A DNA stretch of 16,996 nt, from the NCBI GenBank assembly GCA_044234625.1, contig JBIIIP010000065.1, positions 1-16,996 of the forward strand, given 5' to 3'. Made by a program: the position numbers and the translations under genes. Within the stretch, counting starts at the first letter, position 1; the number at the start of each line of letters is the position of its first letter. Source of the stretch: CACORA01 sp044234625. GTDB lineage: Bacteria; Planctomycetota; Planctomycetia; Pirellulales; UBA1268. Positions 5,861-14,299 of this stretch are shown piece by piece. The notes below the pieces were generated by a model. The model did no database searches. It was not told the DNA's origin and worked only from the letters and a program-made list of their open reading frames with translations.

Positions 5861-7347
5861 TGCGGGGCTGCCGCCGGCGACTTCGCGCCGATCAGCGAGT
5901 CCAGCAACTCTACCATCCGCGCCCCCTGCATCGGGGTCTCCGTCGTCCGACGGCGTTCGTCGACACGGGCCCCGGCGAGCAGATGCTTCTGCCGGCCGTT
6001 GACGACGAGCACCGCCGGCACCTGCCTGAAAAAAGGATCGCTGGAGAGCGTATTGAACGCCTCCAGGGCGGCCTCCCCCAGCGACTGGGTGCACATCACG
6101 AGGCAGTCGGCCGGCAGGGGGGTCGTGGAAAAACGCGCCAGGGCCCGCTGCGGATTCTCCGTGATCAAGACCCGGTAGCCGAGCTTGCTGAAGAACTCCC
6201 GCATCGACTCCTGCGCCTCCTCGGTGGTCTCCACCACCATCACGCTGCGGCGTCGGGCCGGCGCGGAAGCAACCGGCGCGGCGGCCGTGGCCGCCGGAGA
6301 GGCCGATGCCGAGGGCGGCACGGTGCCGGTGCCGTATTTCGCCAGCAGCGGCTCCAGCGCCCGCTGCACGTCGGCGGCCGTCTGCCACCGCTCCATGGGG
6401 TCGAGGTGCATCATCCGCGACACCACGTCGACGACGTCGCGCGGCACCTGAGGGGCGCGGGCAAGCAATGGCTGCAACCCCGTGAACCGTCGCGGGTCGG
6501 AACGCACGGAGCGATCGCGCGATTCCTGCAGGGCGGGCATGCCGGAGAGGACGAGGTAGGCGAGCGTGCCGAGGAAGAAGATGTCGCTCCGCAGGGCATC
6601 ATCGCGGATGCCGGCGATCTTCTCGAGCGCCGCGTAGTCGACCGTCTGCGGATGGGCGACGCGGCCCAGCGCCCGATGGCTCGAGCCATCGACGTTGGCG
6701 AGGCCGAAATCGACGAGCTTCGCCTGCCCCGCCACCGACACGAGCACGTTGCTCCCCTTCAAGTCGCGGTGGGTCACCCCCCGCCGGTGCGCGTATTCGA
6801 GGCCGGCCGCCATCTGCGCGACGAGGTCGAGGGCCTTCGGCACGTCGACGGCACCGCGGATCCGCACGAGCTCGCGGATCGTCTGCCCCTCCACGAACTC
6901 CATCGTGATGTAGGCCACGCCGTGGTCCTGGCCGACGTCTTCGATCGCCACGATGTTGGGATGCCGCAGCAGCCGCCCCATCTCTCCTTCGTGGCGAAAT
7001 GCCTTCTGCCTTTCCGCATCGCCGGCGAACCGGCTGCGCAGCACCTTGACCGCCATGATGCTGCCGGTGTCGGCGTGGATGGCCCGATACACCCGGGCAA
7101 AGGACCCGGAGCCGATCTGATAGAGCACCTTCACGCGGCCGTAGAAATATCCGGTGCGCTCCCCTTTCAGCAGCCGCTCGAGCTGGAAACCGGTGAGCAA
7201 CTCGCGGCGGACGAGCATGGTGCCCAGTTTCTCCGCGGCGACGTCATGCCCACCGACCTCCGACCAGATGCCCTGCAACGCCGCTGCGTTCACCAGGTCG
7301 AGTTCCTGGGCAAAGTTCGCGAGCTCCTCGGCAGTGGTCGGCTTCAT
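5857..7347 (-). CDS. Ser/Thr protein kinase with C-terminal receiver-like domain
   Basis: A 496-residue soluble Hanks-type kinase. After a helical N-terminal segment (1-70) come the glycine loop GSGSFARV (79-86), Lys101 in AVKVL, Glu120, the catalytic HRDLKGSN (193-200, Asp195) and DFG (213-215). The APE motif is replaced by YAALEKIAG, but SDIFFLGTLAYLVLSG (254-269) is intact. The kinase should therefore be active. An Ala/Pro-rich linker (about 343-365) leads to a CheY-like fold (367-450 and beyond). In this domain the phosphoacceptor position appears to be Cys419 (ADCLVMCT), so it probably cannot be phosphorylated in the normal way. No transmembrane segment or extracellular sensor domain is seen. 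Its stop overlaps the der start by 4 nt. The upstream neighbour is divergent across 185 bp in which I see no convincing promoter. The target is unknown. Confidence 0.92.
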   Translation of the reverse strand: MKPTTAEELANFAQELDLVNAAALQGIWSEVGGHDVAAEKLGTMLVRRELLTGFQLERLLKGERTGYFYGRVKVLYQIGSGSFARVYRAIHADTGSIMAVKVLRSRFAGDAERQKAFRHEGEMGRLLRHPNIVAIEDVGQDHGVAYITMEFVEGQTIRELVRIRGAVDVPKALDLVAQMAAGLEYAHRRGVTHRDLKGSNVLVSVAGQAKLVDFGLANVDGSSHRALGRVAHPQTVDYAALEKIAGIRDDALRSDIFFLGTLAYLVLSGMPALQESRDRSVRSDPRRFTGLQPLLARAPQVPRDVVDVVSRMMHLDPMERWQTAADVQRALEPLLAKYGTGTVPPSASASPAATAAAPVASAPARRRSVMVVETTEEAQESMREFFSKLGYRVLITENPQRALARFSTTPLPADCLVMCTQSLGEAALEAFNTLSSDPFFRQVPAVLVVNGRQKHLLAGARVDERRRTTETPMQGARMVELLDSLIGAKSPAAAPQ

Positions 7348-7532
7348 GGTGCGCCCGCGGTCCGGATGACGCCTCTACTTTCCGTCGCTGCCCAGCCGAC
7401 TGCAAGGCGGGGATCCAGGCAAGCGGCGGGTGCCGGGGCGAGCCCGGCGAAAAACGGCGACAGGGTGATCTGGAGCCGGGACCGCGCTGGTTGGTACAAG
7501 CCCGCCTCGTTTCCGCCCCGGGCGACCATGCC

Positions 7533-10500
7533 ATGGCCTTCCTGCGGTTCATCGCGACCGTTCTCCGCGACCCGGTCGCCCTGCTGTGGGCGTGCGCGCT
7601 GGGCATGGCCACCGTGGCACCCGCGGCCGACATCGAAGACGGCTGCGAGAGCCCCGACGTTTCCTGGGAGATCGCCGAGGCCGACACCACCCCGCGCGTC
7701 AAAACCCACGTCCGCACGCCGGAGGCGCCCCATCGCGGCGCGACCTGCGAGCGGTTCGCCATCGACGCCTCGGCCGGCACGATCCTGAGGGTGCAGCGCC
7801 CCATCGGCACCGTCGGCGCCATCGACGAACTCGCGGCCGCGGTGTGGGTGCGGGCCAACCGGCCCGACATCCGCATCGGCCTGCGGGTGCGGCTGCCGCA
7901 GTTCGTCGATGGGCGCGGCAATCCCCTGGAGGTGATCGTGCCGGGCACGACGTCAGACGACATCGACCGCTGGCAGAGGCTCGAGGTGGGAGGTGTGCCC
8001 GCGGCCCTCCGCCGCCGGCTCCCCGCGCTCCACGCCCAGCACGGACCGAACGGCTCCCTCACCGGAGCCTCCGTCACGCACGTGGTGCTCGACCTGTATT
8101 CCGCACCGGGACACTATGACGTGGCGATCGACGACCTCGCCGTGGAGGCCGCCATCCCGACCACCGCCGTCGCGGCGTCGCGGCCCGACGCCGCCGTGCG
8201 GCCCGCCTCGATGGCGGCGCCCGCGCCACCGACCGCCACGGCCGCACCGCCGGGAGCCGATGCCCCAACCCCGTCCGCACCGCCCCCCAGCGGCCTCGCC
8301 CGCGGCGTGCTCGAAGTGGGCGGGCTGCCCTTCTTCCCACGGGCGCTCGAATACAACGGCGAACCCCTGGAACGGATCGCGGCCCTCGGCTTCAACAGCG
8401 TGTGGCTGCGGCAGCCCGCCGGCGGTGACCTGCTCGAAGAGGCGCAGCGCACCAATCTCTGGATCATCTGCCCACCGCCGGCCCTGCCAGACGTCGATAT
8501 CCGCGATCCCGAATCCCTGCCCGTCTTCTCCACCAACTGGGACCGCGTGCTCATGTGGGACATGGGCCACGGTCTTGCGGAAGCCGACGTCGAATCGCTC
8601 GCCGAACGGGCCCGCCGCGTGCGGTCCTGCGACCAGCGCGGTGGCCGGCCACTGATCGCGGCAGCCGATTCGGGGCTGCGATCGATCTCGCGGCACGTCG
8701 ACATGCTCGTGGCCCGGCGGACCGTCCTCGGCACGAGCCTCGAACTGCCCGACTACCTCACCTGGCTCCGCGAACGGCCGCGGCTGATGCGACCCGGCAC
8801 ACCGCTCCTCGCCACGCTCTCCACGGAGATCGATCCGCGAACGGCGCGGCAGGCCGCGGCGCTGGCCGGCGTGGGGGCCACGGGCCTGGCCGTCGATCCG
8901 GAAAGCCTCGCCCTGGCCGCGACCGCCGCGATCGCCGCCGGCAGCCGCGGCATTCTCTTTACATCATCGCGCCCAATCGACGGCGACGACGCCGAGTCGC
9001 GGGCCCGGGCCATCGGCGTGCAGGCGATGAACGTGCGGCTCGAAATTCTCGAGCCTTGGGCGGCCGCGGGACGGTTTGCCTCCGTCGGCCAGGCGAGCGA
9101 CCCCGAAGCGCAAAGCGTGGTGCTGGAGGCGGCGCGGGCCCGCATGGTGCTCGCCTGGCGGAGCGTACAGGGCGCGCAGATCGTCGCCCGCCCCTACCAT
9201 GGCGACATCCCTCAAGACGCCGACCCCGTGACGCTGCTCGTGCCCGGCATTCCGGAGGCACATCAGACGTGGGAAGTCACCCCCGGCGGACTGAGGCCGC
9301 TCAAGTCGCGGCGCGTGACCGGCGGCGTTTCGGTGGTGCTCGAGTCGTTTCGTTCGCATGCGCTCGTGCTCGTCAGCGGCGATCCAGCCGTGACGGCGCA
9401 CGTGCAGGAACGGCTGCGCGAATTGGCTCCCGTGACGATCGCCTCGACCCGGGCCCACGCCGCCCTCGTGCTCGCCCGCGGGGCCCATCTGCTGGGCCGG
9501 CTGCCCCCGGCATCGCTCGGCAACCTGCCCGCGGCGGCGATGCTTGCGGCGGCCCAGCGCGATGCCGCCGACGGCGAGGCACTTCTCGCCAGCGATTTCG
9601 CCACCGCCCTCGACAAACTGCAGCGTGCCATCGCCATCGGCTGCCAGATCGAGCGCCTGGCCTGGGAGCGCGGCGTCCTCGCCACCGGCTCGATGGTGGC
9701 CAGCCCCCTCTCCACATCCGACGCCACGCTCGCCGAACACTGGCAGTTCATCGAGGCCTTGGGGGCGACGGCGCCCGGCCCCGACCTCGTGCCCGGTGGC
9801 CAGATGGAACGGCTCGAGGATCTCGCCGGCACGGGCTGGCGAAACTTCGCGGTCGGCGATCCGGCCATCGGCACCGCCGTGGAAGTCTCACGGGAGAAGC
9901 CGCATGCCGGCAGTGCCTGCCTGGCGATCCGCGCGTTCGCCACAAACCCGGCTGAGCCGCCGGTGGTGGTGGAGACGCCGCCGGTGTGGATCACCACGCC
10001 GCCGATCACTGCGCCGCCGGGGAAACTCGTGGAGATCGAGGCCCACGTGGCGGTGGCCGAACCGATCAAGGGAAGCGTCGACGGGCTGCTCGTCTTCGAC
10101 TCGATCGGTGGGCCGGCCCTCGCCGAGCGGGTGGGAAAGACGAAGTCGTGGCAACGGCTCGTGCTCTACCGGATGGTGCCGGCCGACACCACCGAACCAC
10201 TCGTGGTGACCTTCGCCCTCTCCGGGCTCGGCGAGGCGCGGATCGACGATGTGCGGCTGCGGGTGATCGACCGCGCGGCGGCCGGCACTCCGGCCGCGAT
10301 GGTGTCGACCGCGCCGGGGAGCGGCGCGGCTGGGGGCTTCCCCAAGCCGTCCGACCTGCTCTCGCCCCAGACGATGCCGCAACTCCCGCTGCCGCAGCCG
10401 GCCACGGCGGCGCCGGCAGCCGGGCAGGCCGCGGCCCCCGAGCCGGCCAGCCCGCAGTGGCCGGGGATGAACCTCGCATGGCCGAAGCTTCTGCCATTCA

Positions 10501-10577
10501 CTTCGCCGAACGCGCCGCCCGACGGCCCCGGCGGGGGAAAGGTGGATCCGTTCAAACGCGCCCGTGCGGCACAGTGA
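7533..10577 (+). CDS. Large secreted protein, glycosidase-like core between beta-sandwich-like domains, function unknown
   Basis: A protein of about 1014 residues that I cannot assign to a named family. Residues 1-32 look like a signal peptide (hydrophobic LLWACALGMATVAPA, cleavage near APA-AD). Residues 33-208 resemble a carbohydrate-binding-type beta sandwich. A Pro/Ala linker spans roughly 210-254. The region from about 258 starts VLEVGGLPFFPRALEYNG and continues with LGFNSVWLRQP, the pattern of (beta/alpha)8 glycosidases that open with 'own name, own place' strands. The stretch where such enzymes carry a catalytic Asn-Glu reads MWDMGHGL (341-348), so activity is doubtful. Residues about 780-914 look like a second beta sandwich. 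The last 100 residues are Pro/Ala/Gly-rich. A TTG at 7491 is a possible earlier start; the ATG at 7533 fits the signal peptide better. Its 3' end overlaps that of convergent plsC. Confidence 0.8.
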   Translation: MAFLRFIATVLRDPVALLWACALGMATVAPAADIEDGCESPDVSWEIAEADTTPRVKTHVRTPEAPHRGATCERFAIDASAGTILRVQRPIGTVGAIDELAAAVWVRANRPDIRIGLRVRLPQFVDGRGNPLEVIVPGTTSDDIDRWQRLEVGGVPAALRRRLPALHAQHGPNGSLTGASVTHVVLDLYSAPGHYDVAIDDLAVEAAIPTTAVAASRPDAAVRPASMAAPAPPTATAAPPGADAPTPSAPPPSGLARGVLEVGGLPFFPRALEYNGEPLERIAALGFNSVWLRQPAGGDLLEEAQRTNLWIICPPPALPDVDIRDPESLPVFSTNWDRVLMWDMGHGLAEADVESLAERARRVRSCDQRGGRPLIAAADSGLRSISRHVDMLVARRTVLGTSLELPDYLTWLRERPRLMRPGTPLLATLSTEIDPRTARQAAALAGVGATGLAVDPESLALAATAAIAAGSRGILFTSSRPIDGDDAESRARAIGVQAMNVRLEILEPWAAAGRFASVGQASDPEAQSVVLEAARARMVLAWRSVQGAQIVARPYHGDIPQDADPVTLLVPGIPEAHQTWEVTPGGLRPLKSRRVTGGVSVVLESFRSHALVLVSGDPAVTAHVQERLRELAPVTIASTRAHAALVLARGAHLLGRLPPASLGNLPAAAMLAAAQRDAADGEALLASDFATALDKLQRAIAIGCQIERLAWERGVLATGSMVASPLSTSDATLAEHWQFIEALGATAPGPDLVPGGQMERLEDLAGTGWRNFAVGDPAIGTAVEVSREKPHAGSACLAIRAFATNPAEPPVVVETPPVWITTPPITAPPGKLVEIEAHVAVAEPIKGSVDGLLVFDSIGGPALAERVGKTKSWQRLVLYRMVPADTTEPLVVTFALSGLGEARIDDVRLRVIDRAAAGTPAAMVSTAPGSGAAGGFPKPSDLLSPQTMPQLPLPQPATAAPAAGQAAAPEPASPQWPGMNLAWPKLLPFTSPNAPPDGPGGGKVDPFKRARAAQ

Positions 10578-11262
10578 GCGGTTGCGCCGCGGGTCCGCGG
10601 GCGAGACGTGCCTTCGCGTCGAGCGCGGCGAGTTCCCTGCTGCACACCTCGAGCAGGGCGGCGTCGTCGAGCGCCGCCACTTCCGCCGCCGGTATCACCC
10701 GGCCGAACTCCAGCCTGATCCGCCCCGGCCGCGGCAAGAGCCGCGTGCGCGGCCAGCATTCGTAGGCGCCCACGATCGCCACCGGAGCGATCGGCACGCC
10801 CGCCTTCCTGGCGATCAGCGTGAATCCTCCCTTCATCTCCCCGAGCCGACCGTCCCAGGTCCGCGAGCCCTCGGGAAAGATGATCACCGCCGCCCCCTGC
10901 TTCAGCCGATCGATGACCGTCTTCATGGCCTTCACGGTCGATGCTTCGCGGTTGATGGGAATCGCATCCAGCGCGGTGATCACGTAGCCGAACGGCTTGA
11001 ATGAATAGAGCGAACTGCGGGCCAAGCTCGACAACCGCCGGTCGGTGGCCAGCCCCAGCAGGAGCGGATCGAGGTGGCTCTGATGGCTGGAGAGCACGAT
11101 CAGGCCATCGCGTGGCGGCAGCGGCTCGACGAACCGGGAACGGAAGCCGAACACCGAAACCCCCAGCGTGCGGCAAAGAATCCACAGCGCCGAATACAGC
11201 CAGCGACCGAACAGGCTGTGGCCGCCCTTCTTCGCGCCAAACGATTCGACGTCGCTCATCAT
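10552..11262 (-). CDS. plsC: 1-acyl-sn-glycerol-3-phosphate acyltransferase (PlsC family)
   Basis: A 236-residue acyltransferase expected at the inner face of the cytoplasmic membrane, acylating lysophosphatidate to phosphatidate. It shows the HX4D motif HQSHLD (60-65), the block II-like FGYVITALDAIPINRE (91-106), FPEGSR (129-134) and PVAIVGA (160-166). A hydrophobic N-terminal stretch (about 21-40) fits membrane association. Two adjacent ATGs occur. The one at 11262 overlaps the cmk stop as ATGA with GGAG 6 nt upstream; the next, at 11259, is equally feasible. The gene is last in the GH38-like/cmk/plsC chain. Its 3' end overlaps the convergent gene by 26 bp, leaving no room for a terminator between them. 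PlsC-family members acting on other acyl acceptors cannot be excluded. Confidence 0.9.
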   Translation of the reverse strand: MMSDVESFGAKKGGHSLFGRWLYSALWILCRTLGVSVFGFRSRFVEPLPPRDGLIVLSSHQSHLDPLLLGLATDRRLSSLARSSLYSFKPFGYVITALDAIPINREASTVKAMKTVIDRLKQGAAVIIFPEGSRTWDGRLGEMKGGFTLIARKAGVPIAPVAIVGAYECWPRTRLLPRPGRIRLEFGRVIPAAEVAALDDAALLEVCSRELAALDAKARLARGPAAQPLTVPHGRV

Positions 11263-11924
11263 GGGCCGCTCCGTCGGCTCCGGCAGGCTTCGACCATGGC
11301 CACGAGCCGGTCGACCACCTCTTCCGGTGAGAGGCCATCGGTCTCCACCACCACTGCGTCGGCCGCCGGCTTCATCGCCCCCACCGGCCGTGTGCGATCG
11401 GCCTCGTCGCGGCACGACTGCGATTCGAGGATCGAGTCGAGCGAGGCTGCACCGCCGCGGCTCAACTCCTCGCGGTGCCGCCGCCGAGCCCGCTCCTCGG
11501 GCGACGCCGTGAGAAAAATCTTCAGCGCCGCCTGCGGAAAGACGACCGATCCCTGGTCGCGGCCCTCGGTGACCACGTCAAGCCCCTCGGCCATCCGCTG
11601 CTGCACCCGCTTCATGGCCTCCCGCACCGGCGGCGCGTCGGCCACCGGCCGCGTGGCCTGCGTGATCCGCTCGGAACGGATCTCCGACGACACGTCACCC
11701 CCGTCCACGAGCACACGACCGTCGCGGAATTCGATCACCACTGCTTCTGTGAGCTCGGCGATCCGCTCCTCGCTCTCCAGCGGGATGCCGCGGTCGAGGG
11801 CCGTGAGCGCGACGGCACGGTACATGGCGCCCGTGTCGATGTAGCACCAGCCCAGCCGGGCCGCGAGCGCCCGGGCCGTCGAGCTTTTCCCTGCACCAGC
11901 GGGGCCATCGAGCGTCACGATCAT
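11259..11924 (-). CDS. cmk: Cytidylate kinase
   Basis: A 221-residue (d)CMP kinase, transferring phosphate from ATP to CMP or dCMP in the cytoplasm. The protein begins MIVTLDGPAGAGKSS with the P-loop at 7-15. It continues with YIDTGAMYR (28-36), SEIRSERITQATRPVADAPPVR (about 80-101), EGRDQGSVVFPQA (120-132), a lid region with SPEERARRR (141-149) and DEADRTRP (173-180). The common GRDIGT core is GRDQGS here, a mild variation. Length is typical. The open frame extends upstream to 12110, but only the ATG at 11924 gives the family N-terminus. That ATG overlaps the upstream gene's stop as ATGA. The downstream plsC start is also overlapped, so the three genes are probably translated as one coupled unit. 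The cmk-plsC pairing itself recurs in bacteria. Confidence 0.95.
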   Translation of the reverse strand: MIVTLDGPAGAGKSSTARALAARLGWCYIDTGAMYRAVALTALDRGIPLESEERIAELTEAVVIEFRDGRVLVDGGDVSSEIRSERITQATRPVADAPPVREAMKRVQQRMAEGLDVVTEGRDQGSVVFPQAALKIFLTASPEERARRRHREELSRGGAASLDSILESQSCRDEADRTRPVGAMKPAADAVVVETDGLSPEEVVDRLVAMVEACRSRRSGP

Positions 11925-14146
11925 GGGGTTGAGCGTATCCGCTGCCCGATGGTGCGGTCTACGGGATCGGCCCCCGCGCGCAGGAGATCGATGGCGACGG
12001 CAGCGGCGGCCTCGGCACCGACACCGATCACGATCCGTGAACCGGCACTCGGGCGGTCGTCGGCGGGGAGGATCGTGTCGAGCATGTGCTCGCTGGTGCG
12101 CACATGCCACGGCAAGCCGAGCGTGAAAATCGTGGTCGGAGGCTGCTCGTGACGCCCAGCGGTGCGGATCTGGATGAAGTGCGGCGCGGTGAACATCCAG
12201 CGCTCCGTGACGATCGGTTCCAGGTGGAGGCTGCGATGGATGTCGGGCATCTCGTTTTCATGCCATGCGATCCGGCAGGCGACGTAGGATTCGAGTGCCG
12301 TCGGTGCCAATGGCTCCGTTGTCTGCACGCGCATCTCGACGACCACCAGCGGCCGCGCCGGCAGCAGCCGCACGACCTGTTCGAACGTCGCCACGGCCGC
12401 GCCGCCGGCGTCAACCAGCCGGCCGTGGCTCTCGATCGCGTCACCGACACGATCGATCGCGTCGGCCACCATCGCCGCATAGTCGGCCCGCTCCTCCACG
12501 CTTTGCCCCGGCTGGCCGGCCGGGGCCGCCGGCCGCGTGGACCGCACCGCGAGCCGCTGCGAGATGCGGTTGCCGCGGTCGCCGGGCCCGTGAACGGCGA
12601 GAATGCCGCCGGTCGCCTCCTGCACCTTCACCCGCACAAGGCCATTGTCGAGCACGAACCGAAGGTCATCGCCGCCAAACAAGCGGCGCACGAAGCCCGC
12701 GCGCCTTACCGGCGGCGGCGCAGCCGTCGCCGGCCCCGCCGTGGCACCCGGCGACGATGGCGGCAGGGCGGCAGCCGCCCGCCGCATGAACTCCTGCTCC
12801 TCGGCCACCTGCCCGCGGATGCCGCTCGTGGACCGCGGCAGCGACACCGGATACGCATCGGCCTTGAAATTCACCACCACCCCCGCCTCGGCCGTGCGGT
12901 CGAGCACCTCCTCGGGCGTGGCGAACCCGCCCAGCAGCCTGCACCACGCGCCGATGCGGCGCAGGTCGCCGAACCACGGCGCGGCCGTGCCGGGGAAATG
13001 GGCGAACATCATGATCGCCGCGTGGTCGTGATCCATGGCGTCGCCAATCCGATCGGCAAGTTGGAGGATCGTGCGCGACACACGGGCATCCAATGGCGCG
13101 CGGGCGAGGCCGTCGATCGATCCGCCGTCCATGCCCTGCCACACGATCCGGCTGGCGCCCGGATCGGGGAGAGACGTGCCGTCGAAGAGCGTCCAGATCG
13201 CGCCGCGGTAGCCGCGGTCGGCAAGGAGCCGCGGCAGGATCGGCGACCAGCCCCCGGTGAATTGCCCGAAGATGCGCGGCGCCGCCCCCAGGTGTTCGGT
13301 CCACGCCCGCATGCCGCGCGAGAACGACTCCTCGATTTCCGGCGTGACGCACAGGTCGAGCGGCCGGGCGTCATGGCGGCCGCCGACGCCGGCCAGCAGG
13401 CCCGCTTCACGGCGGTCGCGCATCCTGGCCAGGGCCGCGGGGTTGCGCCACGCTAGCGCGTCGATCACTTCACCGGTCGCGACCACGGCCAGCGGCACCG
13501 GCGACTCGAGTTCCGCGTCGAGGGATGCTCCGAGCGTCGAATCCGCGAGGAGCAGCAGATCGACCAGCCAGAAGTCGACCGGATAATAGTGAGACCGCGC
13601 GGCCTCGAGCGCCCCGAAGCACTCCCCGAGCCGCTCCCGGGCCAGGGCTTCGTCGCCGGCCACGGCGGCCCGCGCCGCGGCCACCACCCCGGCGGCGAAA
13701 CCCGACGACTCGACATCCGAGTGCGACCGCATCCGCCGCGCGAGGAGCTCGCCGATCAGCCACGCCAGGCCGAGCGCGTGAAAATCGGGAGCCAGGGAGG
13801 GCCCTGCCGGCGCCGCGCCGACCGCGGTGACCGCGGCAGCGATGATGTCGTGCCTCCCCGCGAGGCCCCGCACCCATGCGGAGCCTTCGCTCGCGAGGCC
13901 GGCGATCTGCGCCGCGAATCGCTCGTCGGCGAACGATGGCACGATGCCCAGGCAGGACTGCGGCACCGGTGGCGGCAGATCGACGCTGGCCCACGCGGGC
14001 ATCCGCCCCACGGCGGCGATGAGCCGCGGGTCCCACGCCGCCGTCCACGCCGCCAGCAGCGCGTCGGCCTCGGCCTCGTCCAGCCAGGTGGGAAAATCGT
14101 CGAGCGTATGGCAGGGCAGGAAGACGGTGATGTGTTCGGGGATCAT
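11921..14146 (-). CDS. GH38-like (alpha-mannosidase-like) protein of unknown function
   Basis: A 741-residue cytoplasmic-looking protein with no signal peptide. It opens ITVFLPCHTLDDFPTWL, as in a set of planctomycete hypothetical proteins I recall. Residues about 290-430 carry a barrel-like segment: RIFGQFTGGW (291-300), LLADRGYRGAIWTLFDG (307-323) and FAHFPG (381-386). A second part from about 495 (FVLDNGLVRVKVQEATGGI, then NRISQRLAVRS) resembles the beta-sandwich start of GH38 C-terminal domains. An Ala/Pro linker lies at 458-482. Aligned by eye with GH38, the nucleophile Asp position is Phe. The ATG at 14146 is preferred. Longer frames from GTG 14206 or ATG 14188 add unlike residues and cross the divergent promoter region. 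Its stop overlaps cmk as ATGA. Enzymatic activity and substrate are unknown. Confidence 0.82.
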   Translation of the reverse strand: MIPEHITVFLPCHTLDDFPTWLDEAEADALLAAWTAAWDPRLIAAVGRMPAWASVDLPPPVPQSCLGIVPSFADERFAAQIAGLASEGSAWVRGLAGRHDIIAAAVTAVGAAPAGPSLAPDFHALGLAWLIGELLARRMRSHSDVESSGFAAGVVAAARAAVAGDEALARERLGECFGALEAARSHYYPVDFWLVDLLLLADSTLGASLDAELESPVPLAVVATGEVIDALAWRNPAALARMRDRREAGLLAGVGGRHDARPLDLCVTPEIEESFSRGMRAWTEHLGAAPRIFGQFTGGWSPILPRLLADRGYRGAIWTLFDGTSLPDPGASRIVWQGMDGGSIDGLARAPLDARVSRTILQLADRIGDAMDHDHAAIMMFAHFPGTAAPWFGDLRRIGAWCRLLGGFATPEEVLDRTAEAGVVVNFKADAYPVSLPRSTSGIRGQVAEEQEFMRRAAAALPPSSPGATAGPATAAPPPVRRAGFVRRLFGGDDLRFVLDNGLVRVKVQEATGGILAVHGPGDRGNRISQRLAVRSTRPAAPAGQPGQSVEERADYAAMVADAIDRVGDAIESHGRLVDAGGAAVATFEQVVRLLPARPLVVVEMRVQTTEPLAPTALESYVACRIAWHENEMPDIHRSLHLEPIVTERWMFTAPHFIQIRTAGRHEQPPTTIFTLGLPWHVRTSEHMLDTILPADDRPSAGSRIVIGVGAEAAAAVAIDLLRAGADPVDRTIGQRIRSTP

Positions 14147-14199
14147 GAGGATGGAGTGTACCTCGCACGTGCTCGGTCCAGCGGGCATGCGAGGCTGGT

Positions 14200-14229
14200 T
14201 TGACACCCCCTAAAACACGTTCGTACAGT
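14200..14229 (+). promoter_or_regulatory. Candidate sigma70-type promoter for the pilM-pilN operon
   Basis: TTGACA (14200-14205), an exact consensus -35 hexamer, is followed after 18 nt by TACAGT (14224-14229), four of six for the -10. Transcription would start near 14236, giving a leader of about 64 nt before the ATG at 14300. It lies between divergent genes, and its position argues against the longest start (14206) for the minus-strand neighbour. Confidence 0.5.
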
Positions 14230-14299
14230 GTGGAATGAGGGCTTTCCCGGCAGGAAGGTGGCGTTCCCTCGGCACGGTCGATCTTCTGGAACACAGTTC

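Noticed and set aside
5861..6388. 176-codon N-terminal extension of der
   Set aside because: It lies wholly inside the kinase gene in another frame and has shadow composition. Der family proteins begin just before the first P-loop.
7491..7532. TTG start adding 14 residues to the secreted protein
   Set aside because: The extra residues precede and spoil the signal peptide. The ATG at 7533 is the better start, though neither has a clear ribosome-binding site.
5983..7788. 601-codon plus-strand frame opposite the kinase
   Set aside because: It is a shadow of the kinase with Arg/His-rich composition and no start signal.
12086..13456. 456-codon plus-strand frame opposite the GH38-like gene
   Set aside because: It is an antisense shadow, rich in Arg and His. 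The minus-strand frame is longer and matches a recognisable architecture.
14147..14206. GTG or upstream ATG start for the GH38-like gene
   Set aside because: The extra 14-20 residues do not resemble the family N-terminus, and the GTG overlaps the probable pilM promoter.
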